A stretch of 49,941 nt of DNA from contig WTGJ01000031.1 in NCBI GenBank assembly GCA_011523615.1, positions 1 to 49,941 of the forward strand, in the 5' to 3' direction. Made by a program: the position numbers and the translations under genes. This document shows, in pieces, positions 8,443 to 16,823 of the stretch. The DNA comes from Chloroflexota bacterium (GTDB taxonomy: Bacteria; Chloroflexota; Anaerolineae; Aggregatilineales; Phototrophicaceae). The notes under the pieces were generated by a model. That model did no database searches and was not told the origin of the DNA. It was given only the letters and a program-made list of their open reading frames with translations. Each line of letters opens with the position of its first letter. The stretch's first letter is position 1.

Positions 8443-9395
8443 CAAACGGAGGCCGGATCCTGCGCCATTTCCTCGCGGAATTGTTGCAGGATATCGTGCA
8501 GGGATTGGCGGAAAGGGATCTGCGGTTCCCAGCCGGTGGTGCTGCGCAAACGGCTGGCATCGCCGAGGATGGCCGGTGCATCACTGGGCCGAAAGCGCTC
8601 TCGTTGCACTGCGACGCGAAAGCGGACCGCGGTCAATTCTTGCAAGACGCGGACGACATCGCCGCCGCTGTGGGAAACGCCGCTGGCGATGTTGTAAGCT
8701 TCGCCGGCTTCGCCTTGCTCGGCCAGGCAGACATAGGCGCGGACGATGTCTCGTACGTCGGTGAAATCGCGGCGCGTTTCCAGGTTGCCTACTTGCAGGA
8801 TGGGTGCCGCACCGCATTCCATTCGCACCACCTGACGGGCGAAATCGGCCGCCATGAAGCGCGTATTCTGGCCGGGGCCGAAGTGATTGAAGGGACGGGC
8901 GCGCAGGATGGGCAGACCGCTGGCGACGAAGTATTGGTAAGCCAGCAAATCCTGCGTCACTTTGGAAACGCTGTAGGGGCTATTGGGACGCAGGGCCGCC
9001 GTCTCGGCAATGGGCAGCTCCGACGGAGAAACAGCGCCATAGATCTCCCCCGAACTGACGATGACGATGCGCGGTTGGATGCCGGCAGACAGACAGGCTT
9101 CCAGGATATTCAACTGCGCGCGGATGTTGTTCTCCAGGGTTTCCCAGGGATATTCGAAAGAACGCGGCACGAATGCTTGCGCAGCGAGGTGATAGATGAC
9201 ATTTGGCTTGATCTCGTCAATGAGTTGGTGGGTGCTCGCTTCATCGCAGAGATCCAGTTGCCTCCCAGCGATGCCGGGCGCCCAATCGTCTTCCAGGGCG
9301 GTGCCAAACAGACGTTGTTGCGGGCGCTCCCGTTGCAGATGCGTGGCAAGGTGGCGTCCGACGAAGCCATTGACGCCGGTGATCAGGATGCGCAT
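8442..9395 (-). CDS. NAD(P)-dependent NDP-sugar epimerase/dehydratase family, GDP-4-dehydro-6-deoxy-mannose reductase-like
   Basis: A 317-aa extended short-chain dehydrogenase. ITGVNGFVGRHL (residues 5-16) binds the dinucleotide, and Ser115 with Y141-S-V-S-K145 forms the catalytic set. NIRAQLNILEACLSAG and RARPFNHFGPGQNTRF are characteristic of the GDP-mannose dehydratase/Rmd branch, the latter favouring the reductase that makes GDP-D-rhamnose. No separate gmd is present nearby, so the partner step would be elsewhere. The ATG at 9395 is chosen because the Rossmann fold begins there; the frame is open for 55 further codons upstream, overlapping the SH3 gene, without family similarity. The stop overlaps tatD by one base. 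Confidence 0.8.
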   Translation of the reverse strand: MRILITGVNGFVGRHLATHLQRERPQQRLFGTALEDDWAPGIAGRQLDLCDEASTHQLIDEIKPNVIYHLAAQAFVPRSFEYPWETLENNIRAQLNILEACLSAGIQPRIVIVSSGEIYGAVSPSELPIAETAALRPNSPYSVSKVTQDLLAYQYFVASGLPILRARPFNHFGPGQNTRFMAADFARQVVRMECGAAPILQVGNLETRRDFTDVRDIVRAYVCLAEQGEAGEAYNIASGVSHSGGDVVRVLQELTAVRFRVAVQRERFRPSDAPAILGDASRLRSTTGWEPQIPFRQSLHDILQQFREEMAQDPASV

Positions 9396-9427
9396 GGGGC
9401 GGTGGATGACCCGGCGCTCAACGACAC

Positions 9428-12298
9428 TCAGGGGGAAGCCGCACCGCTCAACTCTGCGGCAGCGAAAGGAATCTGGTATTGTGCCTGAGCCGCGGCGTAA
9501 GGATCGGCAGCCAGTTTCTCCGAATTGACGTAGAGCTGCAGCTCCGCCAGTGGTAGCCAACCCAGCACGTTGCGGCCGGAAGGTTCATCGTATTGCAGAT
9601 AGGCCCAGCCGATTGCATCGTTGATCGCGAGCATTGTCGCGCGGGCGGGGCCGGGGATTTCACTGAGGACGCGATCTTCGTAGGAGGGTCGTTCGCGCAA
9701 ACCGAGTGCGTTTCCGCTGGCGGATTCGGCTTCGATGAGGGCGATGGGCGGGTACAAATCACGGTGGCTGGCGCCGGCGATCACCGAACCGGGAAAGGAA
9801 TCATCGATCAGACGCAGGAGGCCATCCCCCAGCAGAAAAATGGCGACCGAGGCGGGGCTGGCCGGATGGGAGAGTTCCAGATACTCGGTGGGGGCCCAGC
9901 CGCTGATGGTGGTTCCGTCGGGTTGAGTATGGCGGATGAAGCTCCAGGAAAGATCGCTGTTGAAGCCGAACAGCTTGAGCTCGGTCCCCGGCGCTTGCAA
10001 GCTGAGGGTGGCGGCTGAGGCCTGAGGGGCATCCTGTATGGCCAGGCGCCCATCCGGCGGCAGATTGACGATGGTGGCGTTGCCCGGTTGGTTGCGGGAG
10101 GAATCCGCTGAAGACGCGCCAGTTGCGGGAGCCTCAGATTCGGGGGTGGGGGAAGGGGCGCCGGGTAAGGTGGAAGAACCCGCAACCGGGCTGACGTAGC
10201 GACCGATTCTACGGCTGTCGTAGAGTTGCTGCGCGCTGAATGGTTGGTTGCGGTGGCGGTAATTCAGTCGGTTGCCGGGCAGCCAGCCCCGCAGCAACCC
10301 CTCCTCCATTTCGAGGGCGATGAAAGACCAGTTGAGGCTGTCATTCAGGGCGATGACCTCGACTTGGGTGCCGGCGTTGATTTCGTAGAGGATTTCCGCT
10401 GTCTCATCGGGAAAACGATAGACGCTCTGGGGTGCATCGCCCGTGATGGTACCGATGATGGTATCTTCTTGTAGGAGGTCGCTCAATTCGCCGGTCAATC
10501 CGCCGTACACTCCGTCTTCCAGGTTGCGCAGGTAATTTGCCTGCAGCAAGCGTTCGAGCGTATAGGGTTGGCCGCGATAGAAGTATTGCAGGTAGCGGGC
10601 GCTCACCCAGCCGCTCAAGAGGCCGTTTTGCATTTCGACCTCTACGAAGGCCCAGCCCTGGCTCGGGTGGATTCCTGCGACGACTACTGTGATCTCTCCG
10701 GGGATGAGCATTAAGGATTCGCTGCTCGCATCGGGGGCAATGCGGACGTGCAGATTCGCACCCGGGTTCAAGCCGACGATTTGGGCATACACTCGATTAT
10801 CGACGCTGGGTGGGATGCTGGTTTGCCCTTCGATGGCCCCCGGTCGATCTTCTTCGATGATTTGGATGCGCCCCAGGTTGAGCAGGGCTTGGCTGCTCAA
10901 TGCGCCACCGCGGAAGCGATAGCTCAGGTATAGCGCGCTGACCCAGCCATCGATGAAGCCACCGCTATCGTCATCTTGGTAGCGGATGTATGCCCAATCG
11001 CCCGCTTCGTTCATGCCGATGAGTTGCAAGGAAGTGCCGTTGGGCAGCAGGTGGAGGGATTCGCTGCTCACATTGGGAGTGATGCGAATGTGGAGGCGCA
11101 CGCCCGGGTCCAAACCGCCGACCACGGCATACACCGTCTCATCGAATACGTCTTCCTGTTCTCCTTCCGGATCGGTGTAATAGCCGAAAATGCCCGCTTC
11201 GATGGTTTCCGCCAGCCCCGCGTCGATGAGTTGTTGGGCGGTGTAATTCAGGCCGCGGTGGAGGAAGAGCAAGTATAGGCTGGCGACCCAGCCGGTGTAG
11301 CTACTGCCATCTTCTCGGGGCCAGAGGACATAAGCCCAATCGTTTTCTTCCGAAAAGCCCAACAAGGAGAAGGATGCGCCGTTGGCGGCCAGGGTTAAGG
11401 ACTCGCTGTGGTCGGCGGGCAAACGTCGCAGGTGCAACCGAGCGCCGATATCCAGGCCAGAAACGCTGGTGTAGAGCGTGTCATCGACGGTGTCGAGCAA
11501 GCGTCCGCTGGCGTCGAGCAAGCCACCACGCTCCGCGTCTGAACTTTCACGCACCCGCCCACTTTGCAGGAGCTGATTGTGGGAGTAATAGCGGCTCTGG
11601 TAACGATAGTTGACGTAATCTGTGCTCACCCAACCGCTCACCTGCGTGCCATCCGCCAGGGGGTAACGCACGAAAGCCCATTCATCTTCCACTTGCAAGC
11701 CGACGAGGATGAGAGCGGAACCGGCCGGAACCAGGGCCAGGGATTCCGAATTGCTGTCCGGGCCGCGACGGATGTGCAGATTGGCATCCGGATTCAAGTT
11801 GACGACGTCCGCGTAGAATTGATCGTCATCCTCCACTTCGCCCGCCGGGGTGCTCACGGCGGCGACGCTTTCACTGATGAGAGCACCCTGGATGTTCTCC
11901 GCCACCGTGATGATTTGGTTCGCCGCTTCGAGCTGCGCTTGAGAGTAAAAACGATCCTCGATGCGGTAGATGATGTAATCGGCACTGACCCAACCGCGCA
12001 GTTCTGTGCCTTCTTCGTCGACGTAGTGGATGAAGGCCCATTCGCGCGTTTCGTTCATGCCGAGGAATTCCAACTCGGTGCCAATGGGGACGAGGAGCAA
12101 AGCGTTGCTTTCGATCGTGGGCGCCGTGCGGATGTTCAGGTTGGCGCCGGCGTTGAGGTTGGCGACTTCCGCCGTGATGATCACGGCTTGTTGAGCGGCG
12201 GCAGGTGAGTAGGTGAAGAAGCACAGCAGCAAACCCACCCAGGCAGCCAGGACCAGTCGGCGCATCGTTTTCTTGTGAGGTGAGATTGCTCGCTTCAT
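9428..12298 (-). CDS. secreted protein with eight SH3-like (bacterial SH3b) modules
   Basis: A 956-aa exported protein. Residues 1-35 are a signal peptide (MRRLVLAAWVGLLL core, SPAAAQ cleavage region). The remainder is eight SH3b-like modules of ~75 aa, each with a variant of NLNxGANLNIRxAPxxES, then LVPxGTxL, then DWAFIxY and GWVSxxYLxY. Six modules are followed by a linker containing a second repeated motif, roughly [FYL]S/TxxQLLxxGRI. SH3b modules often bind cell-wall or surface glycans. GGAGGG lies 9 bases before the ATG at 12298, which is two bases after the ahcY stop. No enzymatic domain is visible. By location it may help organise the cell envelope or the polysaccharide made by the downstream genes. 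Confidence 0.9.
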   Translation of the reverse strand: MKRAISPHKKTMRRLVLAAWVGLLLCFFTYSPAAAQQAVIITAEVANLNAGANLNIRTAPTIESNALLLVPIGTELEFLGMNETREWAFIHYVDEEGTELRGWVSADYIIYRIEDRFYSQAQLEAANQIITVAENIQGALISESVAAVSTPAGEVEDDDQFYADVVNLNPDANLHIRRGPDSNSESLALVPAGSALILVGLQVEDEWAFVRYPLADGTQVSGWVSTDYVNYRYQSRYYSHNQLLQSGRVRESSDAERGGLLDASGRLLDTVDDTLYTSVSGLDIGARLHLRRLPADHSESLTLAANGASFSLLGFSEENDWAYVLWPREDGSSYTGWVASLYLLFLHRGLNYTAQQLIDAGLAETIEAGIFGYYTDPEGEQEDVFDETVYAVVGGLDPGVRLHIRITPNVSSESLHLLPNGTSLQLIGMNEAGDWAYIRYQDDDSGGFIDGWVSALYLSYRFRGGALSSQALLNLGRIQIIEEDRPGAIEGQTSIPPSVDNRVYAQIVGLNPGANLHVRIAPDASSESLMLIPGEITVVVAGIHPSQGWAFVEVEMQNGLLSGWVSARYLQYFYRGQPYTLERLLQANYLRNLEDGVYGGLTGELSDLLQEDTIIGTITGDAPQSVYRFPDETAEILYEINAGTQVEVIALNDSLNWSFIALEMEEGLLRGWLPGNRLNYRHRNQPFSAQQLYDSRRIGRYVSPVAGSSTLPGAPSPTPESEAPATGASSADSSRNQPGNATIVNLPPDGRLAIQDAPQASAATLSLQAPGTELKLFGFNSDLSWSFIRHTQPDGTTISGWAPTEYLELSHPASPASVAIFLLGDGLLRLIDDSFPGSVIAGASHRDLYPPIALIEAESASGNALGLRERPSYEDRVLSEIPGPARATMLAINDAIGWAYLQYDEPSGRNVLGWLPLAELQLYVNSEKLAADPYAAAQAQYQIPFAAAELSGAASP

Positions 12299-12300
12299 GC

Positions 12301-13626
<1,326 letters not shown>

Positions 13627-13635
13627 TTAAGAAAA

Positions 13636-14598
13636 TTACTCAGGCAGGAGCTGATCCAGTTGCCCTTCGTCATCGAATTGCTGGCGATAACGTTCCAGGA
13701 AAGCCGGGACGGTGAAGTGGTGATTCTGGGTGCCGACCGATTCCAGGGCGTAAGTGGCCGTCAGAGCGCCGACTTGAGCCGCGAGGCGCAGGGATAAGCC
13801 GGCGATCAGGCAACGGAAGAAACCGGCGCGGAAAGCATCGCCACCGCCGGTCGGGTCGACGATGGCATCCGTCGGGTAGGCGGGCACGCTCATCTCCTGA
13901 CCCTGGTGATAGACCCGGCAGCCACGCGCTCCCTGCGTGACGATCAAAATTTCCACTTGTGCGCACAGTTCCGCCAAGGTGAGTTCCGCTTTGCGGCAGA
14001 TGATTTCCGCTTCGTAAGCGTTCACGCACATGGCGTAAGCGCCCTGCAGATCACAGCGGAGCACGGCGCCCGCCAGACGCGGCACTTGTTGGCTGGGGTC
14101 ATAAATGAAGCGCAGGCCACGTTCCTGGCATTCGGCCGCGATCGAGGACATGGCCTGCGGGTCGTTGGGCGAAATGATGACCAGATCCGGATCGCCATCA
14201 TGGACATCGACCAGGCGCAACTCCCGCGCCCGTTCCATCGCGCCCCCGTAAAACGAAGCGATTTGATTGTTGTCCTGGTCGGTATTGACGAAGAAGGAAG
14301 AAGTGAGCTGATCGTCATACTGGCGGATGGTGGAGGTATCGACGCCGGCTTGATTTAACCAATTGCGGTAATCGCCGAAATCACTGCCCACGGTGCCGAA
14401 CAATTTCGGCCGGAGCCCAAAAAGAGCCAGGTTGTAGGCGATGTTGGCCGCGACGCCGCCCCAATGCTTGGTCATCTCGCTGACGAGGAAGCTGAGGCTG
14501 ATGTTTTCCAGGTGCTCCGGCAAGAGATAGTCGGTGAATTTGCCGGGGAAGCGCATCAAATAGTCGTAGGCGATCGAGCCCGTAACCAGGATATCCAT
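13636..14598 (-). CDS. PfkB-family carbohydrate/nucleoside kinase, probable adenosine kinase
   Basis: A 320-aa ribokinase-fold kinase. The start MDILVTGSIAYDYLMRFPG and the Gly pair motif KHWGGVAANIAYNLALFG bind the sugar, and DPTGGGDAFRAGFF holds the catalytic Asp and anion hole. The last motif usually reads GAGD; GGGD here is a conservative variant. Family members next to ahcY are often adenosine kinases, which would remove the adenosine released by AhcY; this is inference. An ATG at 14610 adds four residues and is possible; 14598 is preferred because the fold begins there and AGGGG precedes it at short spacing. The gene lies between mtnA and ahcY. Confidence 0.82.
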   Translation of the reverse strand: MDILVTGSIAYDYLMRFPGKFTDYLLPEHLENISLSFLVSEMTKHWGGVAANIAYNLALFGLRPKLFGTVGSDFGDYRNWLNQAGVDTSTIRQYDDQLTSSFFVNTDQDNNQIASFYGGAMERARELRLVDVHDGDPDLVIISPNDPQAMSSIAAECQERGLRFIYDPSQQVPRLAGAVLRCDLQGAYAMCVNAYEAEIICRKAELTLAELCAQVEILIVTQGARGCRVYHQGQEMSVPAYPTDAIVDPTGGGDAFRAGFFRCLIAGLSLRLAAQVGALTATYALESVGTQNHHFTVPAFLERYRQQFDDEGQLDQLLPE

Positions 14599-14677
14599 AT
14601 GCCCCTGCATCGCTCATAGCCATTGCGTCAATGCGTCGCGTGGTCGCGTCGCTGATAGCGAAGCGCAGTATAGCAGT

Positions 14678-15745
14678 TTATGGGTCTTGCGGAGGGGCGG
14701 TGTTTCCACTGGCTGCTTGCTCGACGAAGCGCGCCAGGCTTTCGGTGAAGGGGGCGCGGGCGATGCCGATTTCGGTGATGATGCCGGCTAGATAGCGCGC
14801 CGGCGTGATATCGAAGGCCGGGTTGCGCGCCCGGAAATGCGCGGGTGCGATGGCCTGGCCGTGTGGCGCGAGCACTTCCGCTGCGTCGCGCTCTTCGATG
14901 GGGATATCGTCACCGGTAGCGCAACGGAGATCGACCGTCGAAAGAGGAGCGACCGAATAAAAGGGCAGGGCATGGGCGGCGGCCAACACCGCCAAGGAGT
15001 AGGTGCCGATTTTATTGGCCACGTCGCCATTGGCCGCGATGCGATCCGCACCGACGAGGACGAGATCGACTTCACCGCGGCGCATGAAGTAGGCGGCGGC
15101 GGCATCCGGCAGGATTTCGTAGGAGACGCCGAGCTGTTCCAGCTCCCAGGCGCTGAGGCGGCTGCCCTGCAAACGAGGGCGGGTTTCATCGAGGAGGACG
15201 TGGAAGCGGCGGCCGGCTTCATGGGCGGCGCGCACCACGCCGAGGGCCGTCCCGTAATCGACCGTGGCCAGCGCGCCGGTGTTGCAATGATGCAGGACGG
15301 TCGCGCCGTCGTGGATGAGTGGAGCGCCCAATTGCCCGATGCTGCGGTTGGCAGCGACGTCGGCATCGGCGATGGCCTGGGCCTTGGCGAGGAGGGCGGT
15401 TTGCACGGAATTGGGTTCGGGCCCCGCCTGTTGCGCGCAGGTCAATTGTTGCTCGACCGCCCAGGCGAGATTGACGGCGGTGGGGCGGGCGGCGCAGAGT
15501 TGTTCGGCGGCGGCGTTCAGATCCGCCAGCAATTCGGTGGCGTTCCTTGCGGCGCTCTGTTGGGCGGCGAGGGCCATGCCGAAAGCCGCCGCGGCGCCGA
15601 TGGCCGGCGCACCGCGTACGGTCATGTTGTGGATGGCGGCCGCCACTTCCGCATGAGTGGTGCAATCGACGAAGGCCAATTCGAAGGGCAGGCAACGCTG
15701 GTCGATCAGGCGAAGCACGCCATCTTGCCAGGTGACGGTACGCAT
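14678..15745 (-). CDS. mtnA: S-methyl-5-thioribose-1-phosphate isomerase
   Basis: A 355-aa member of the eIF2B-like isomerase family that converts methylthioribose-1-phosphate to the ribulose form in methionine salvage. The family opens with NMTVRGAPAIGAAAAFGMAL; the catalytic Cys lies in HHCNTGALATVDYGTALG, and the Asp in LVGADRIAANGDVANKIGTY. AGAGGGG 5 bases upstream fixes the ATG at 15745; an in-frame open stretch further upstream runs through a terminator and is not coding. No other mtn genes are in the window, so the enzyme might equally serve 5'-deoxyadenosine disposal, which uses the same isomerase step. Confidence 0.93.
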   Translation of the reverse strand: MRTVTWQDGVLRLIDQRCLPFELAFVDCTTHAEVAAAIHNMTVRGAPAIGAAAAFGMALAAQQSAARNATELLADLNAAAEQLCAARPTAVNLAWAVEQQLTCAQQAGPEPNSVQTALLAKAQAIADADVAANRSIGQLGAPLIHDGATVLHHCNTGALATVDYGTALGVVRAAHEAGRRFHVLLDETRPRLQGSRLSAWELEQLGVSYEILPDAAAAYFMRRGEVDLVLVGADRIAANGDVANKIGTYSLAVLAAAHALPFYSVAPLSTVDLRCATGDDIPIEERDAAEVLAPHGQAIAPAHFRARNPAFDITPARYLAGIITEIGIARAPFTESLARFVEQAASGNTAPPQDP

Positions 15746-15808
15746 GTGGCCCCTCTGTCGTCGATCTGCAGAATGAGTGAGAAGATAGCAGCAACGGGCG
15801 CCGCTCAC

Positions 15809-15841
15809 AAAAAAAGACGCTACCTGCAAGTATCGGCAGCG
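15809..15841 (-). terminator. rho-independent terminator after the 15,869-16,402 gene
   Basis: On the minus strand CGCTGCC and GGTAGCG (one G-T pair) enclose a 10-base loop and are followed by TCTTTTTTT. It lies 27 bases past the stop of the upstream hypothetical gene and separates that unit from mtnA. Confidence 0.8.
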
Positions 15842-15868
15842 CCCTTCTGCCTTGGTCACGCTACCACA

Positions 15869-16402
15869 TCACGGCGATGGGGTGATGGTGGGGCCCGGCG
15901 GCATTATTGCCAACTGAGTCGATTTCCAAGTCACCCATTCACGGGGCGCGTCATCGATCTTGGTTTGCGTGGGTTTCTGGGGGAAGGGCAGAGGAAAGCC
16001 GCAGAAACGGTAGATGGGCAACCAAACGGACGCGCCCCAGCCCAGTTTCATGCTGGGGATATCCTCGAAAAAGCTCCACGATAGGCCACCGTTCTCCCAG
16101 GTGGCGCAGGGCGCATCCGGCAACACCTCGGCGTACTGCGGGTAGGCAGCCTCGTCATAGGCGTAGCGATGCAGCACGTATTCCGGGAAGAATTCCCGCC
16201 CTTCGGGGCTCGGCGGCGGTAACAGGGTCGGCATCATGAATTCTGGTGGAGAGGTGGGTGTCAATTCTGGCGGAATCGTGGCAGTGGCTGACTCCGTGAC
16301 ATTGTTTTGACGGCTGTTGAACCCGATGTAGGCCAATGCAACGAAGAGCGTTCCCGCCACGACCCAGATGACTCGCCGTGCGAATGGGTTATGTGATTTC
16401 AT
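15869..16402 (-). CDS. hypothetical membrane-anchored protein
   Basis: A 177-aa protein that I do not recognise. Residues 11-28 form one N-terminal membrane segment (RVIWVVAGTLFVALAYIGF), followed by a Thr/Pro-rich linker (residues ~40-70) and an extracytoplasmic part rich in aromatic residues with two cysteines (C99 and C134), which could form a disulfide. This layout is typical of an anchored surface protein. It is the last gene before a good terminator, 24 bases after the Cys-rich small protein, and may be co-transcribed with it. Confidence 0.65.
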   Translation of the reverse strand: MKSHNPFARRVIWVVAGTLFVALAYIGFNSRQNNVTESATATIPPELTPTSPPEFMMPTLLPPPSPEGREFFPEYVLHRYAYDEAAYPQYAEVLPDAPCATWENGGLSWSFFEDIPSMKLGWGASVWLPIYRFCGFPLPFPQKPTQTKIDDAPREWVTWKSTQLAIMPPGPTITPSP

Positions 16403-16426
16403 CGTGAGGGCACAACGCTACGGCTT

Positions 16427-16660
16427 TCAGCAATGCTTAGGACAGGCCCACCACTCATGGTTGTAACAAGGAACACATTTGCATCCTTCCATGGTGGCGT
16501 TACTACCTGGGATGGGCACTTGTTCATACCAACAAGTGTATCTTGGACTGTCGTCTCCATTGCAATTCGTGGTGCACAACGCTTGCTGTGCGATCACCAC
16601 GCCGATGATTGCGATCAACAGCAGCAAGAACAACAGTGAGGTTAACCACAAGAGTTTCAC
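16427..16660 (-). CDS. small Cys-rich membrane-anchored peptide, unknown function
   Basis: A GTG at 16660, preceded by GGGGGG at 5 bases, starts a 77-aa protein. Residues 3-26 are strongly hydrophobic (LLWLTSLLFLLLLIAIIGVV), acting as signal or anchor. The 50 remaining residues hold eight cysteines (positions 29, 33, 43, 60, 62, 65, 73, 77), ending WACPKHC. Spacing includes C-x-C-xx-C and suggests either disulfides or a metal site outside the cytoplasm. A longer reading with an ATG at 16864 would overlap the end of ligA and add a stretch unlike a protein; I reject it. No family recognised. Confidence 0.6.
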   Translation of the reverse strand: MKLLWLTSLLFLLLLIAIIGVVIAQQALCTTNCNGDDSPRYTCWYEQVPIPGSNATMEGCKCVPCYNHEWWACPKHC

Positions 16661-16724
16661 GGCAACCCCCCTATCTGAATTGGGCAGATTGACAATACGC
16701 AATGTACGGCCGTCGCGCAAGCCA

Positions 16725-16740
16725 AGTGGTATAGACCACT
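16725..16740. repeat. short inverted repeat upstream of the Cys-rich gene
   Basis: AGTGGT-ATAG-ACCACT, perfect 6-bp arms with a 4-base centre, lies 65 bases upstream of the GTG start in the gap after ligA. It could be an operator or a small hairpin. No U-run follows on either strand, so it is not a terminator. Confidence 0.35.
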
Positions 16741-16823
16741 CTGACCGATCGGCGCTTGTTCCGATGGGAGAAATGCATTGAGATCGAGAAGTATTGTGGG
16801 TTACGTCTCTGTTGCGATCGCCT

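Noticed and set aside
9428..12298. DNA-level tandem repeats or CRISPR-like array in the SH3 gene
   Set aside because: Similarity is at protein level between ~120-codon modules; nucleotide copies are not close and there are no regular short repeats.
15746..15868. SAM/SAH-type riboswitch before mtnA
   Set aside because: The only strong structure is a hairpin with a U-run right after the upstream gene, which is a terminator; no riboswitch core motif is visible.
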